The translations under genes and the position numbers were made by a program. Shown here piece after piece: positions 28,102 through 38,856 of a DNA stretch of 64,000 nucleotides. Position 1 is the first letter of the stretch; each line of letters opens with the position of its first letter. The stretch is from positions 1 to 64,000 of the forward strand of contig NZ_BCWD01000012.1 of assembly GCF_001592085.1 (NCBI RefSeq), read 5' to 3'. Under the pieces are notes generated by a model, which was given only the letters and a program-made list of their open reading frames with translations, was not told the origin of the DNA and did no database searches. The stretch is from Levilactobacillus senmaizukei DSM 21775 = NBRC 103853. GTDB taxonomy: Bacteria > Bacillota > Bacilli > Lactobacillales > Lactobacillaceae.

Positions 28102-30753
28102 ATGACGAAAGCTAACTTGACGCCAATGATGGTGCAATATCAAAAGATTAAAGACCAGTATCCCGATGCCTTTCTATTTTATCGGCTCGGAGACTTTTAT
28201 GAGATGTTTAACGAGGATGCGGTAAAGGGGTCACAACTGCTGGAGTTGACCCTGACAACGCGGAGCCATAGCGCAAAGAATCCCATCCCGATGTGTGGTG
28301 TGCCGCACAAGGCGGTTCAAAATTATATTGATATCTTGGTTGATCAAGGCTATAAGGTCGCTATTTGTGAACAAATGGAGGACCCCAAATTGGCTAAGGG
28401 GATGGTTAAACGGGAGGTCATTCAACTGGTGACACCCGGGACTCAGACCGATACCGGAGCTGCTGGTGCCAAGCGCAATAACTACTTAACGGCGCTGACG
28501 ATGCCAGCGCAAAAGCAATTTGGATTGGCCTATACTGATCTCTCGACCGGTGAGTTGAAGGCCGCCCAAATGACCAATTTAGATATGGTGGTCAATGAGC
28601 TCATGAGCCTGCAAACGAAGGAAGTCGTGGTGGATGACACCATCGCGGATGACTTCCTGGATCGGTTACGACAGCTGGGGATGCTAATTTCCCATCAAGA
28701 TGATGTCCAAGGCAGTGCCGAAGTCAGCTATGTTGAACAAGATTTGAACACGGCAACTTTGAAACAAGTGGTGGGGTTGTTGGTGACCTATGTCACGGTA
28801 ACCCAGAAGCGGAGCTTGGCGCACCTGCAACGGGCAGTGGCTTACGAGCCCGCTTCTTTCCTGAAGATGGACCATTCCTCCCAGGTGAATTTGGAAATCA
28901 CTCAGAACCTGCGGACCAAGAAGAAATCCGGAACCTTACTTTGGCTGTTGGATGAAACCAAGACAGCTATGGGGGGCCGGCTACTGAAACAGTGGCTAGA
29001 CCGCCCCTTAATCGACCGGGGGGCCATCGAAGATCGTCAAAGCAAGGTGGCCGCCTTGCTGGAACACTACTTTGAGCGGAGTAACTTGCAGGAAGAATTG
29101 GTGAAGGTCTATGACTTGGAACGACTGGCTGGCCGGGTGGCCTTTGGCAGCGTCAACGGTCGGGACTTGATCCAGTTACAGACGTCGTTGGAACAGGTTC
29201 CTCAGATTGAGCACACGATTGAGGAGCTGGGTGATCCGATCTTCAAATCGCTGCTCCAAAATCTCGATCCGGTGAGCGATGTTGCCGATGCCATTCGGGC
29301 CGCAATCGTACCGGAACCGCCCCTGTCCGTGGCTGATGGTGGCGTGATTCGTGATGGGTTTAACGCCCAACTCGATGAGTATCGGGATGCCATGCGTCAC
29401 GGTAAGAATTGGTTAGCTGAGATGGAAGCGCACGAGCGAGAAGTCACCGGTATTAATAACCTGAAGATTGGTTATAATCATGTTTTTGGCTACTACATCG
29501 AGGTTACCAAGGTTAACCTTGATAAGTTGCCAACGGATCGATATGAACGGAAACAAACGTTGGCGAATGCCGAGCGCTTCTCGACGCCGGAGTTAAAAGA
29601 AAAGGAGCGACTGATTCTTGAGGCCGAGGAGAAATCCGTGGCGTTAGAGTATCAGTTATTTGTAACGCTTCGAGAACAGGTGAAAACGGCGATTGGGCGG
29701 CTACAGAAACTCGCCGCCATTATTGCCAGCTTGGATGTCTTTCAAAGTTTTGCCGTGGTCAGCGAAGATTATCACTTCGTTCAGCCTCAGTTGGTTGCCG
29801 GCCATAATTTGAAAATTACTCAGGGACGTCATCCGGTGGTTGAAAAAGTCCTGGGGCGTCAGACCTATGTTCCTAACGACGTTACTATGGACCCAGACAC
29901 TAATATTCTCCTGATTACCGGGCCGAACATGTCTGGGAAGAGTACCTACATGCGGCAGTTAGCACTGACCGTGATCATGGCTCAGATGGGGTGCTTCGTC
30001 CCCGCTGAGGCGGCAGAGATGCCAATCTTCGACCAGATTTTCACCCGAATTGGCGCCGCTGATGATTTGATTTCTGGACAGAGTACCTTCATGGTTGAAA
30101 TGCAGGAGGCCAACCGGGCATTGAGTAACGCTACGGCCAATAGCCTAATCCTGTTTGATGAGATTGGTCGAGGGACCGCCACCTATGATGGGATGGCCTT
30201 GGCGCAAGCTATCATCGAGTATGTTCATAACCGGGTCCATGCCAAGACCCTGTTTTCCACTCACTATCATGAGTTGACGGCGCTCGCAGATACCCTTAAG
30301 GAACTGAAAAATGTTCATGTCGGCGCGGTGGAGCGTGATGGCGATCTGGTCTTCTTACATCAGATGCAGCCCGGTCCGGCGGATAAGTCCTATGGGATTC
30401 ACGTGGCCAAGTTGGCGGGAATGCCTAACAGCCTATTGGGTCGAGCGGAAGTCATTCTGCAAGACTTAGAGGAGGCTGCCGATCAAGAGGCCCCAAAGTT
30501 GTCCGCACCAACGACCGCACCGGAAATAACACCGGTAACGCCACAAGCTGCGACGCCAACGACCGCACCTGCTGCGAGTGAGTCGGCACCGACACCAGTT
30601 GACGAACAACTCTCGCTCTTCGGTGATGCGGCCGATCTGACACCGGCTCAAGCCAAGGTGCTCCAGCAGATCTCCGGCCTGAATCTGATGGGGATGACCC
30701 CAATGGCTGTGATGAATGAAGTTTATAAGTGGCAACAAAAGTTGAGTAAGTAA
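28102..30753 (+). CDS. mutS: DNA mismatch repair protein MutS
   Basis: Recognises mismatches and starts repair with MutL. The 883-residue protein has the mismatch-binding domain I with the FYE motif ([10 protein letters not shown], about 24-33), connector, lever and clamp domains, and the ATPase domain with Walker A GPNMSGKS (607-614), DEIGRGT and the STHYHEL switch. Between the ATPase and the last helix-turn-helix part is an Ala/Pro/Thr-rich stretch (about 795-830), probably a flexible linker. ATG with GGAAGGATG upstream. Forms an operon with mutL. Confidence 0.97.
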   Translation: MTKANLTPMMVQYQKIKDQYPDAFLFYRLGDFYEMFNEDAVKGSQLLELTLTTRSHSAKNPIPMCGVPHKAVQNYIDILVDQGYKVAICEQMEDPKLAKGMVKREVIQLVTPGTQTDTGAAGAKRNNYLTALTMPAQKQFGLAYTDLSTGELKAAQMTNLDMVVNELMSLQTKEVVVDDTIADDFLDRLRQLGMLISHQDDVQGSAEVSYVEQDLNTATLKQVVGLLVTYVTVTQKRSLAHLQRAVAYEPASFLKMDHSSQVNLEITQNLRTKKKSGTLLWLLDETKTAMGGRLLKQWLDRPLIDRGAIEDRQSKVAALLEHYFERSNLQEELVKVYDLERLAGRVAFGSVNGRDLIQLQTSLEQVPQIEHTIEELGDPIFKSLLQNLDPVSDVADAIRAAIVPEPPLSVADGGVIRDGFNAQLDEYRDAMRHGKNWLAEMEAHEREVTGINNLKIGYNHVFGYYIEVTKVNLDKLPTDRYERKQTLANAERFSTPELKEKERLILEAEEKSVALEYQLFVTLREQVKTAIGRLQKLAAIIASLDVFQSFAVVSEDYHFVQPQLVAGHNLKITQGRHPVVEKVLGRQTYVPNDVTMDPDTNILLITGPNMSGKSTYMRQLALTVIMAQMGCFVPAEAAEMPIFDQIFTRIGAADDLISGQSTFMVEMQEANRALSNATANSLILFDEIGRGTATYDGMALAQAIIEYVHNRVHAKTLFSTHYHELTALADTLKELKNVHVGAVERDGDLVFLHQMQPGPADKSYGIHVAKLAGMPNSLLGRAEVILQDLEEAADQEAPKLSAPTTAPEITPVTPQAATPTTAPAASESAPTPVDEQLSLFGDAADLTPAQAKVLQQISGLNLMGMTPMAVMNEVYKWQQKLSK

Positions 30754-30774
30754 CGAAGAAAGGAAGCCGTGTGC

Positions 30775-32778
30775 ATGGCCAAAATTCATGAATTAGCCTC
30801 CGTTTTAGCTGACCAAATCGCGGCTGGAGAAGTCGTTGAGCGTCCAGCTTCGGTGGTTAAGGAGCTGGTTGAAAATGCGATTGATGCTAACAGTACCCAG
30901 ATTGATATTACGGTTGAAGAGGCCGGTCTGAAGCGGATCATGGTCGTTGATGACGGGGATGGTATTGCCGATGAGGATACGGAGATGGCCTTCAAGCGTC
31001 ATGCGACCAGTAAAATTACCGACCGCCGGGACCTCTTTCGGATCAAGTCCCTAGGGTTTCGTGGTGAAGCGCTACCTAGTATTGCCTCGGTAGCCGACGT
31101 GACCATGGCAACCTCGACCGGGGATGTCGGCACCTTGATCCACAATGTGGGGGGCCAGATTATCACGCACACGGCTGCTGCCGCCCGTAAGGGGACAACG
31201 ATTACCGTGAAGGATTTATTTGGTAATGTTCCGGCACGATTGAAGTATTTGAAGTCACCGGCAACCGAACTTTCTCGCATTACAGATATTGTGAACCGGT
31301 TGGCCTTGAGCTATCCCGACGTCGCGTTTTCCCTGGTCCATGATGGCCGCGAGTTAACGCGTACCACCGGACGAGGTGACCTGCGGCAAGTGATCGCTGG
31401 CATCTATGGCGTACAGACCGCCCGCAAGATGGTGGCGATTCAAGGAAAGAACCCAGATTTCACGGTCCAAGGGTATGTGAGTCTGCCAGAGCTAACGCGG
31501 GCCAGTCGCCAATACATTTCACTATTGTTAAATGGCCGGTATATTCACAACTTTCAGTTGAGTAAGGCCTTGATTGCTGGTTATGGATCGAAGCTGATGG
31601 TGGGGCGTTATCCGATTGCCGTGTTGGACATTCAGATGGATCCGGTGTTGGTGGACGTCAACGTCCATCCGACGAAGCAGGAAGTTCGTATTAGTCAAGA
31701 ACCGGAGTTGACCCAGTTAATTCAAGAGACTGTATTCAAACGCCTTGCTCAGGAAAATCTGATTCCAGACGTGGCCGATGAGGCGCCAGTTCGTCATCGG
31801 GAAAGGGCGACAGCGGATCAACTGACGATGGCGTTGAATGAGGCATCAACGAAATACGAAGCACCGCACGTGACGTCGACGCCTACCCATTCGGCGCCGT
31901 CAGTTGCCCAGCCGGAGGTAAAGTCGGCGCGACCAACGTCATCCGCAACGACCACAGCCGGGCCACAACCAATGACTGCCCCTAGCACGGTGCCGGTTGA
32001 GCCCTTGATGATTCGGCAACGAACGGATCTTAAGCTGCCAGCGGTTCAGGACTTTGACCAGCGTTATCGTTCCGAACCGGCTTTTGCACCATTGGGTCAG
32101 GCCCCGATCGTGACCGACCCAGCCCCCGAGTCGCTAGAACCGGAACCAGTACCTGCACAGCGGTTTCCAGAGCTCAGATATTTGGGCCAGGTTCACGGGA
32201 CTTATTTGTTAGCGGAAGCGGACGATGGCCTGTATTTGGTGGACCAACATGCCGCTCAGGAACGGGTAAATTACGAGTATTATCGGCAAGCCATTGGTGA
32301 GGTGAGCGATGATGAGCAGAAATTATTGGTACCCATCGTTTTAGATTACCCGACCACGGACATTCTGGCCTTAAACGACCATTTGCCAACATTGGCCAGT
32401 GTCGGGATTCATTTGGAATCCTTTGGGCCCAACAGCCTGATTGTTCACGAGCACCCAACCTGGTTCAAGGCTGGTCAAGAGACCGATACTATTAAGGAAA
32501 TGGTGGACTGGGTGTTGAAGGACGGTAAGATTTCGGTAGCGGCCTTCCGTGAGAAGACGGCGATCATGATGAGTTGTAAGCGGGCCATTAAGGCTAACCA
32601 CCACCTGGATGATCAGCAGGCACGTGCATTGTTAAAGAAGTTGGCAACAGCTGAGAATCCCTTCAACTGTCCCCATGGGCGGCCGGTATTGGTGCACTTT
32701 ACGGATCAAGATCTGGAGAAGCTCTTCAAGCGGATTCAAGATCCCCATCATAGCGGGGATGATTGGAGTGAGGCCTAG
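30775..32778 (+). CDS. mutL: DNA mismatch repair protein MutL
   Basis: GHKL ATPase that couples mismatch recognition by MutS to strand removal; in organisms without MutH it is also the nicking endonuclease. The 667-residue protein has the N-terminal ATPase ([30 protein letters not shown]), a Pro/Thr-rich linker (about 340-460), and a C-terminal dimerisation domain with the endonuclease motif [15 protein letters not shown] at 30775 is chosen over GTG at 30769 because the family starts MAKIHEL. Starts 21 bp after mutS. Confidence 0.96.
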   Translation: MAKIHELASVLADQIAAGEVVERPASVVKELVENAIDANSTQIDITVEEAGLKRIMVVDDGDGIADEDTEMAFKRHATSKITDRRDLFRIKSLGFRGEALPSIASVADVTMATSTGDVGTLIHNVGGQIITHTAAAARKGTTITVKDLFGNVPARLKYLKSPATELSRITDIVNRLALSYPDVAFSLVHDGRELTRTTGRGDLRQVIAGIYGVQTARKMVAIQGKNPDFTVQGYVSLPELTRASRQYISLLLNGRYIHNFQLSKALIAGYGSKLMVGRYPIAVLDIQMDPVLVDVNVHPTKQEVRISQEPELTQLIQETVFKRLAQENLIPDVADEAPVRHRERATADQLTMALNEASTKYEAPHVTSTPTHSAPSVAQPEVKSARPTSSATTTAGPQPMTAPSTVPVEPLMIRQRTDLKLPAVQDFDQRYRSEPAFAPLGQAPIVTDPAPESLEPEPVPAQRFPELRYLGQVHGTYLLAEADDGLYLVDQHAAQERVNYEYYRQAIGEVSDDEQKLLVPIVLDYPTTDILALNDHLPTLASVGIHLESFGPNSLIVHEHPTWFKAGQETDTIKEMVDWVLKDGKISVAAFREKTAIMMSCKRAIKANHHLDDQQARALLKKLATAENPFNCPHGRPVLVHFTDQDLEKLFKRIQDPHHSGDDWSEA

Positions 32779-32801
32779 GCTTCCAGTTTGCGGTGCCAGT
32801 G

Positions 32802-32810
32802 TGGTACAAT
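32802..32810 (+). promoter_or_regulatory. ruvAB promoter (extended -10)
   Basis: TGG followed by TACAAT at 32805-32810, 14 bases after the end of the mutL gene's last codons; no strong -35 box. Confidence 0.5.
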
Positions 32811-32819
32811 TTGTAAAAG

Positions 32820-32833
32820 CAAACGTATGTTTT
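32820..32833 (+). promoter_or_regulatory. Probable SOS box of ruvAB
   Basis: CAAACGTATGTTTT fits the Gram-positive LexA pattern GAACRNRYGTTY at 11 of 12 positions. It lies just downstream of the predicted ruvAB transcription start, where a bound repressor would block. ruvAB is an SOS target in Bacillus. Confidence 0.6.
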
Positions 32834-32856
32834 ATTTAAAGGAGCTAATTTAACCG

Positions 32857-33462
32857 ATGTATGAATACCTTCGCGGTGTCATTACCGCAGTATATCCCGA
32901 TCACGTGGTTGTTGACGTGGGTGGCGTGGGTTATTTGGTCAATACGGCCAATCCCTATCGTTACCAGGTCAGTGATGATCCCACGACGATCTATGTGTAT
33001 CAGGCCGTGAGTGATACCGCTCAAACCCTATATGGGTTCGTTGATTTTGCGGAAAAACAATTATTTTTGAAGCTGATCAACGTGAATGGTATTGGGCCGA
33101 AGAGTGCCCTGGCAATTCTCGCCAACCCTGACCATCAAGGACTGCTGGTGGCCATTAAGACCAATGATGTGGGATTCTTGACCAAGTTCCCTGGTGTGGG
33201 GAAAAAGACGGCTGGCCAGATCGTGCTTGACTTGCAAAACAAGCTCGATGACTTGGCGCCCAGTGCGGCAGGCGAGCTATTTACGCCGGAAACGGTTCCC
33301 GATGTGCCAGACAATTCTGAGCTGGCCGACGCGTTAGCAGCCTTAGGGGCGTTAGGTTATCGGGAGACCGCAGTTAAGAAGATCACACCACAACTCCGTA
33401 AGTTTACGGGTAAAACAACGAATGATTATCTAAGCGAAGGCTTACGATTGTTGACGAAATAG
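32857..33462 (+). CDS. ruvA: Holliday junction helicase subunit RuvA
   Basis: DNA-binding tetramer that holds Holliday junctions and loads RuvB. The 201-residue protein has the N-terminal OB fold (MYEYLRGVI), two helix-hairpin-helix motifs (LINVNGIGPKSALAIL, LTKFPGVGKKTAGQIV) and the C-terminal RuvB-binding helix domain (DALAALGALGYRE). ATG with AAAGGAG upstream. Co-transcribed with ruvB (18 bp gap). Confidence 0.96.
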   Translation: MYEYLRGVITAVYPDHVVVDVGGVGYLVNTANPYRYQVSDDPTTIYVYQAVSDTAQTLYGFVDFAEKQLFLKLINVNGIGPKSALAILANPDHQGLLVAIKTNDVGFLTKFPGVGKKTAGQIVLDLQNKLDDLAPSAAGELFTPETVPDVPDNSELADALAALGALGYRETAVKKITPQLRKFTGKTTNDYLSEGLRLLTK

Positions 33463-33480
33463 TGGGAAGGAGACGAGACA

Positions 33481-34503
33481 ATGGACGATGACGAACGGTT
33501 AGTTTCACCAGAACCATCGGATGACCAGGAGGATTCGGTCGAGAAGTCCTTACGTCCCCAGACACTGGCTCAGTACATTGGGCAGGCACCCATCAAACAT
33601 GAGTTGGGCGTTTATATTCAAGCGGCTAAACAACGAGAAGAATCGCTAGACCATGTGCTTCTATACGGACCACCTGGTCTTGGGAAGACGACGTTAGCGA
33701 TGGTCATTGCCAACGAGATGGGTGTACAGATTCGGACCACGAGTGGCCCCGCAATCGAGAAGCCCGGGGACTTAGTGGCATTATTAAACGAGTTGCAACC
33801 GGGTGATATTCTCTTTATCGATGAAATTCACCGCCTACCTAAAGTCGTTGAAGAAATGTTGTACTCGGCGATGGAAGACTTCTATATCGACATTGTGGTG
33901 GGACAAGGACCCACGGCCCATCCGGTACATTTCCCGTTGCCACCATTCACATTGATTGGTGCCACCACTCGGGCTGGGTTGCTGTCGGCGCCGTTGCGGG
34001 ATCGCTTTGGGATTGTCGAACACATGGCTTATTATGAGACGGCGGATTTGCAGGAGATCGTTTCTCGGTCGGCGGATATTTTCCACACGAAGATTGCCAT
34101 CGAGGGAGCCCATGAGATTGCCTTACGATCGCGGGGGACCCCCCGAATTGCCAACCGTCTGCTGAAGCGAATTCGGGACTTCGCCGAGGTCTCACCTGAC
34201 CATACCGCCATTGACCTGGCTATTGTGGACCATGCACTTTCGCTCTTGCGGGTAGATTCCGCGGGACTCGATGCGACGGACATTAAGTTGCTGACCACGA
34301 TGATTGACTACTACAACGGCGGGCCAGTTGGGCTCAACACGTTGGCAGCCAATGTTGGTGAAGAGACCGAGACGGTGGCTGCCATGTATGAACCCTATCT
34401 GTTGCAACGGGGATATCTGAAACGTACCGCTCGGGGACGGGTTGTCACGGCCGCAGGCTATGCGCATCTTGGTCGTCAGCGACCAGATATTAATCAAAAG
34501 TGA
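33481..34503 (+). CDS. ruvB: Holliday junction helicase ATPase RuvB
   Basis: AAA+ motor that drives branch migration with RuvA. The 340-residue protein has Walker [10 protein letters not shown] (about 63-71), Walker B FIDEIHRL, the sensor 1 GATTRAG and arginine-finger region LRDRFG, and a C-terminal winged helix. ATG with GGAAGGAGA upstream. Confidence 0.97.
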   Translation: MDDDERLVSPEPSDDQEDSVEKSLRPQTLAQYIGQAPIKHELGVYIQAAKQREESLDHVLLYGPPGLGKTTLAMVIANEMGVQIRTTSGPAIEKPGDLVALLNELQPGDILFIDEIHRLPKVVEEMLYSAMEDFYIDIVVGQGPTAHPVHFPLPPFTLIGATTRAGLLSAPLRDRFGIVEHMAYYETADLQEIVSRSADIFHTKIAIEGAHEIALRSRGTPRIANRLLKRIRDFAEVSPDHTAIDLAIVDHALSLLRVDSAGLDATDIKLLTTMIDYYNGGPVGLNTLAANVGEETETVAAMYEPYLLQRGYLKRTARGRVVTAAGYAHLGRQRPDINQK

Positions 34504-34540
34504 AAACCGAAAGTTCCACAGGACTTGCGGTTTTCGTTTT
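34502..34540 (+). terminator. Terminator after ruvB
   Basis: GAAAACCG pairs with CGGTTTTC, with an inner AAGT/ACTT extension, then CGTTTT. The bases from 34541 to 34700 hold no gene. Confidence 0.75.
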
Positions 34541-34700
34541 GGGTGTTTAGGGTCATTGGCGAGTGAGTGAAGATGACACCGCTTTTTTGAATCGGATGCG
34601 AAAGCCCGAACATCTTTAGAAATTCCAGAAATAATTGGACGGATCCCTTAGATTCTGGTAAAGTTGTCCAGTAGATAACTTATGAAGGAGTGAACCAAAA

Positions 34701-35117
34701 GTGTTTAATACTTTAATCGTCGCCATGGCCAATCCATTTCAAAATAATTCGTCATTATTCATCTTAATTATTTTCTTGTTCCTGTTGTATTTCTTCATGT
34801 TGCGGCCACAACAAAAGCAACAAAAGAAGCATCAACAAATGGTTAGTCAAATCAAGAAGGGTGACCACGTGATCACCATTGGTCGCTTGCACGGTGTTGT
34901 TGATGAAGTTAACCAAACCGACAAGACGGTTACGCTTGATTGTGATGGCATTTACCTGGTCTTCGACCTACGGGCCATCTCAACGGTATCCGCACCAGCC
35001 CCAACTGCGGCGCTCGAACCTGAAACTAAGGACGAAGCCGACAGTGAAGCCAGTGAAACGGTCGACAGTGAAGCTAGCGATAGTGAAGCCGATGCCACGG
35101 ACGATCCCACAAAGTAA
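34701..35117 (+). CDS. yajC: Preprotein translocase subunit YajC
   Basis: Small accessory subunit of the Sec translocase with one N-terminal membrane helix (about 18-34; rich in F, L, I) followed by the YajC cytoplasmic domain (LRPQQKQQKK, IKKGDHVITIGRLHGVV). At 138 residues it is longer than usual (about 85-115) because of an acidic tail from about residue 105 built on repeated DSEAS-like units. GTG start at 34701 with GAAGGAG upstream. It stands alone after ruvB; the queA and tgt genes often found between ruvB and yajC are absent. Confidence 0.93.
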   Translation: MFNTLIVAMANPFQNNSSLFILIIFLFLLYFFMLRPQQKQQKKHQQMVSQIKKGDHVITIGRLHGVVDEVNQTDKTVTLDCDGIYLVFDLRAISTVSAPAPTAALEPETKDEADSEASETVDSEASDSEADATDDPTK

Positions 35118-35129
35118 ATGATCGATTAG

Positions 35130-35154
35130 AACGACCCTTAGGGGCCGTTTTTTT
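35130..35154 (+). terminator. Terminator after yajC
   Basis: AACGACCC pairs with GGGCCGTT (one mismatch), followed by seven T. Confidence 0.8.
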
Positions 35155-35166
35155 GTGCCACAGTAA

Positions 35167-35195
35167 TTGTTAACAAACGAACGTTCGGGTATAAT
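35167..35195 (+). promoter_or_regulatory. dinB promoter
   Basis: -35 TTGTTA (35167-35172), 17-bp spacer, perfect -10 TATAAT (35190-35195). The spacer contains the SOS box. Confidence 0.75.
35174..35187 (+). promoter_or_regulatory. SOS box inside the dinB promoter
   Basis: CAAACGAACGTTCG matches CGAAC-N4-GTTCG at 9 of 10 defined positions and sits between the -35 and -10 boxes, so LexA binding would directly block RNA polymerase. Confidence 0.72.
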
Positions 35196-35230
35196 TTACT
35201 TACAAAATAAGCCTGGAGGAGGGGAGATCG

Positions 35231-36343
35231 TTGGTTCCAGAACAATTTACGCAACGCAAGATTATCCATGTCGACATGGATGCCTTCTATGCCTCAATTG
35301 AGGAACGCGAGAATCCCGAACTCAAACGCCGTCAGCTGATCATCGCCCAAGATCCCCGGAAGACTGGGGGTAGAGGGGTGGTGACGACGGCCAACTATAA
35401 GGCCCGTCAACTCGGGGTTCATTCGGCGATGAATGCTAATGAGGCCCTGAAGTTGGCGCCCAATGCCCTCTTTCAGCCGCCAAACTTCCCGTTGTATCGC
35501 CAGGTTTCCGACCAGATTCACGCCATTTTTCATGAATACACGGATAAGATTGAACCGGTGGCGTTTGATGAAGCGTATCTGGATGTAACGGAAAATAAAA
35601 AGCACTTACACTCGGCGGTGCAGATCGCCCATGCCATTCAGGCAGAGATTTTTGATCAGACCCATCTGACGTGTTCCACCGGGATCTCCTATAGTAAATT
35701 TTTAGCCAAAGAAGCCTCAGATTTTCGCAAGCCAGTCGGGGTGTGCATCATCTTACCGGAAGATGCGCATGATTTCTTGATGGCATTGCCGATCGAACGG
35801 TTCCGTGGTGTCGGGAAGAAAACGGTTCCCAAGATGCATGAGTTGGGCATTCAGAACGGGGCCGACCTGTTCAAACGCAGCCAGTTGGAATTGATTCATG
35901 ATTTTGGCAAGTTTGGGTACATCTTGTATCAGCGAGTGCGGGGGATCGACGAACGACCGGTTGAGTATCAGCGGGAGCGTAAGTCGATTGGCAAGGAGCG
36001 GACGTATGGGCCACCACTGACCACGCAGGGAGAGGTTGAGAACCAGCTCCAATATTTGGCTAAGTTGGTGGCGACGACGGTGCGCAAGAAGCAGCGTCAC
36101 GGCAAGACACTGGTCTTGAAGTTCCGGGACAGTGAATTTCATACCGTGACGAAGCGAGTGACCCAAACGGAGTTTTTAGTCAACGATCCGCAAATCTATT
36201 ACGATCTGGCCCTGGAACTCTACCACAGCGTGGCGGAGGATGGGGAGCAGGTTCGACTCCTGGGAATCACGATTACTGGATTAGCCCCACAAACATTTGA
36301 GAATTTAAAATTGCCGTTATTTGACGATGATCGCCGGAAATAG
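35231..36343 (+). CDS. dinB: DNA polymerase IV
   Basis: Y-family translesion polymerase without proofreading. The 370-residue protein has the N-terminal catalytic motif VDMDAFYAS, the second acid motif [10 protein letters not shown], the finger/thumb region [12 protein letters not shown] (helix-hairpin-helix) and the little-finger domain. The TTG at 35231 is taken as start: AGGAGGGG lies 7 nt upstream and no ATG precedes the conserved first strand. Monocistronic and probably SOS-induced. Confidence 0.94.
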   Translation: MVPEQFTQRKIIHVDMDAFYASIEERENPELKRRQLIIAQDPRKTGGRGVVTTANYKARQLGVHSAMNANEALKLAPNALFQPPNFPLYRQVSDQIHAIFHEYTDKIEPVAFDEAYLDVTENKKHLHSAVQIAHAIQAEIFDQTHLTCSTGISYSKFLAKEASDFRKPVGVCIILPEDAHDFLMALPIERFRGVGKKTVPKMHELGIQNGADLFKRSQLELIHDFGKFGYILYQRVRGIDERPVEYQRERKSIGKERTYGPPLTTQGEVENQLQYLAKLVATTVRKKQRHGKTLVLKFRDSEFHTVTKRVTQTEFLVNDPQIYYDLALELYHSVAEDGEQVRLLGITITGLAPQTFENLKLPLFDDDRRK

Positions 36344-36353
36344 CAGACTTTCT

Positions 36354-36382
36354 TTGATATTAAGCCGTAAAACTTGTATACT
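36354..36382 (+). promoter_or_regulatory. nrnA-cshB promoter
   Basis: -35 TTGATA (36354-36359), 17-bp spacer, -10 TATACT (36377-36382). Confidence 0.75.
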
Positions 36383-36440
36383 AAAACGCGGTATCGACGC
36401 GGCTAAGTCGAAAAAATCGGATAGAAAACGGGTGGAGCTC

Positions 36441-37406
36441 ATGGCAATTGAAACCGCCATTTTAGATAAAATCAAAGCAGCACAAACGATTATTATTCAT
36501 CGGCATCAACGACCGGATCCCGATTGTATCGGGGCCCAACTGGCCTTAAGAGGGATTCTGCGAGCTAGTTTTCCCGATAAAACCGTTCTCGCGGTTGGCA
36601 AGCACTATCCGGGATTTGATTGGATGGGGCAAGCGGATCAGGACGTTGCCGACGACATGTATCGGGACGCCTTGGTAATTGTGGTCGATACGGCCAACCA
36701 ACCACGAGTGGACGACGAACGGTGGCAGACTGGTAAATCGGTGATTAAGATTGACCACCATCCCAATGACGATGCCTTCGGTGATCTCCAGTGGGTCCTG
36801 GACCAAGCGTCCAGCACTTCGGAGATTATTTACGATTGGTTTGCCGTCAACACAACCGACTTAACGATGCCTGACGATGCGGCACGACTACTATATGCCG
36901 GCATTGTTGGTGATACCGGGCGGTTTATGTATCCGGCAACCTCGGCCAATACCCTAGCGGTGGCCGGGAAACTGTTGACGTATAACTTTTCAGCGACGGC
37001 CGTTAATCAGGCCGAGGATGAGATTACGCCAGCCCTTGCGCGATTATCAGCTTATTTGTACCAGAACCTAGAGATTTTACCGAGTGGTGCCGCCTTTCTG
37101 AAGCTGACCGACGAAATTGTCGAGTCTTTTGGATTGGCAGCGAAGGATTCGACCTCGGCAATTGTCCCGTTACCAGGTAAGATTACCACCGTTGTGGCGT
37201 GGGCGATCTTCGTTGAAGCTAAGGACCATACCTTCCGCATTCGTTTGCGGTCGAAGGGACCTTCCATCAACGACCTAGCCAAGCACCACGGTGGTGGCGG
37301 CCATGCTTTGGCCAGTGGCGCGACTGCGCACGATCAAGCCGAGATTGACCAGGTTATCCACGAGCTCGACGAGTTAGTGGCTAGCGATAAAGGAGAAAAT
37401 GAATGA
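36441..37406 (+). CDS. nrnA: DHH/DHHA1 phosphoesterase, NrnA-like
   Basis: A 321-residue bifunctional oligoribonuclease/pAp phosphatase family protein that clears short RNA oligomers and 3'-phosphoadenosine 5'-phosphate. The DHH domain shows HRHQRPDPDCIGA, VVDTANQPR and the DHH motif in KIDHHPN; the DHHA1 domain ends with GGGGHALASGA. ATG at 36441 with GGTGGAG upstream. Overlaps the helicase gene by 4 bp (ATGA). Confidence 0.92.
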   Translation: MAIETAILDKIKAAQTIIIHRHQRPDPDCIGAQLALRGILRASFPDKTVLAVGKHYPGFDWMGQADQDVADDMYRDALVIVVDTANQPRVDDERWQTGKSVIKIDHHPNDDAFGDLQWVLDQASSTSEIIYDWFAVNTTDLTMPDDAARLLYAGIVGDTGRFMYPATSANTLAVAGKLLTYNFSATAVNQAEDEITPALARLSAYLYQNLEILPSGAAFLKLTDEIVESFGLAAKDSTSAIVPLPGKITTVVAWAIFVEAKDHTFRIRLRSKGPSINDLAKHHGGGGHALASGATAHDQAEIDQVIHELDELVASDKGENE

Positions 37407-38761
37407 CCGTAGATTTTAAAGCATTCAACTTGCAGCCGTATATTATGACGGCGCTGCAAAAGATTAACTTCACCACGCCAACCAAGGTGCAAGAGAAGTT
37501 GATTCCGGTAATTGCTTCCGGAAAAGACGTCGTGGGCCAGTCCCAGACGGGGAGTGGTAAGACGCATACGTTCTTACTGCCCATTTTTAACCAACTAACT
37601 TCAGAGAACCAGGTCCAGGCGGTGATCACGACTCCTAGTCGGGAACTGGCTTACCAGATTCGAACTGCGGCAGAACAGTTAGCCGCTGAGGCGCCCTTTG
37701 AGATTCGGATTGGGAACTACGTTGGGGGAACCGATAAGCAGCGGCAGGTCGCAAAGTTGCATCATTACCAGCCCCAGCTCGTTATCGGGACACCCGGTCG
37801 GGTACTGGATTTAATTCAGGACCAAGCCTTGGATGTGCATACGACCCGTCAGTTCGTGGTTGATGAAGCCGACATGACGTTGGACCTTGGCTTTTTGGAC
37901 CAAGTTGACAAGATCGCCGGCCGGATGCCTAAGCAACTGCAAATGATGGTGTTCTCCGCGACGATCCCGCAACGGTTGGATCCATTCTTACGAAAGTATA
38001 TGAATCATCCGGTCATTGAAGAAATCCCAACGGCGACGGTGATTAGTTCCACCATTGACAACTGGTTGATTTCCACCAAGGGTCAAAATCGTAATCAATT
38101 GATTTACCAATTAATTACGATGGGTGAACCTTATCTGGTCTTAATCTTTGCCAACACGAAGACGCGAGTTGAACAGATTAACGACTTCTTAAAGGCTCAA
38201 GGATTAAAGGTTGCTATGATTCACGGGGGAATTAAGCCTCGTGAGCGAAAGCGGGTCATGCGTGAAGTGAAGAACCTGCAATATCAATTTGTCGTGGCCA
38301 CCGATTTGGCTGCTCGGGGAATTGACATCGAAGGAGTTTCCCACGTCATCAACGATGACATTCCAGAAGATCTTGACTTCTTCATTCACCGAGTCGGCCG
38401 AACTGGCCGGCAGGGGATGCCAGGAACGGCGATCACCCTGTACTCACCCGACGAAGAGCGTAAGATTACTGAAATCGAAAAGATGGGCATTAAGTTCCAA
38501 CCTAAGCGAATCAGTAATGGCGAAATTGTTGATTCCTATGACCGGAACCGGCGGACTAAGCGGGTTAAGAGTACCGCTAAGCTCGACCCAACCTTAATTG
38601 GGATGGTCATGAAGAAGAAAAAGAAGATTAAGCCGGGTTACAAGCATCAAATTAAGCAGGCCATTCACGCCAAGAAGGACCAAGAGAAGCGGATCGCTGC
38701 TCGACAGAGTGCCCGCAACGAACGAAAGCGGCGGAAACGCGATTCTGACCGCTATAAATAG
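37403..38761 (+). CDS. cshB: DEAD-box RNA helicase, CshB-like
   Basis: ATP-dependent RNA helicase of 452 residues. Motifs in order: Q motif (FTTPTKVQEKLIP), Walker A SQTGSGKT (about 48-55), PSRELA, TPGR, DEAD, SAT, and in the second RecA-like domain ATDLAARGID and HRVGRTGR. The C-terminus is very rich in Lys and Arg (about 395-452), fit for RNA binding. CshB in Bacillus acts in cold adaptation and RNA processing. ATG with AAAGGAGAA upstream, coupled to nrnA. Confidence 0.92.
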   Translation: MTVDFKAFNLQPYIMTALQKINFTTPTKVQEKLIPVIASGKDVVGQSQTGSGKTHTFLLPIFNQLTSENQVQAVITTPSRELAYQIRTAAEQLAAEAPFEIRIGNYVGGTDKQRQVAKLHHYQPQLVIGTPGRVLDLIQDQALDVHTTRQFVVDEADMTLDLGFLDQVDKIAGRMPKQLQMMVFSATIPQRLDPFLRKYMNHPVIEEIPTATVISSTIDNWLISTKGQNRNQLIYQLITMGEPYLVLIFANTKTRVEQINDFLKAQGLKVAMIHGGIKPRERKRVMREVKNLQYQFVVATDLAARGIDIEGVSHVINDDIPEDLDFFIHRVGRTGRQGMPGTAITLYSPDEERKITEIEKMGIKFQPKRISNGEIVDSYDRNRRTKRVKSTAKLDPTLIGMVMKKKKKIKPGYKHQIKQAIHAKKDQEKRIAARQSARNERKRRKRDSDRYK

Positions 38762-38821
38762 TCCGTTTCTGGCGTGGCTGAATACGTTCGGCTGCCCGGT
38801 TAAACTGAGTGACCTTTGGAA

Positions 38822-38850
38822 TTGACAAGGGCCGGTTAGCCACCTATAAT
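38822..38850 (+). promoter_or_regulatory. alaS promoter
   Basis: Perfect -35 TTGACA (38822-38827), 17-bp spacer, perfect -10 TATAAT (38845-38850); the only consensus promoter of this quality on the plus strand in the window. Confidence 0.9.
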
Positions 38851-38856
38851 TTTGAA

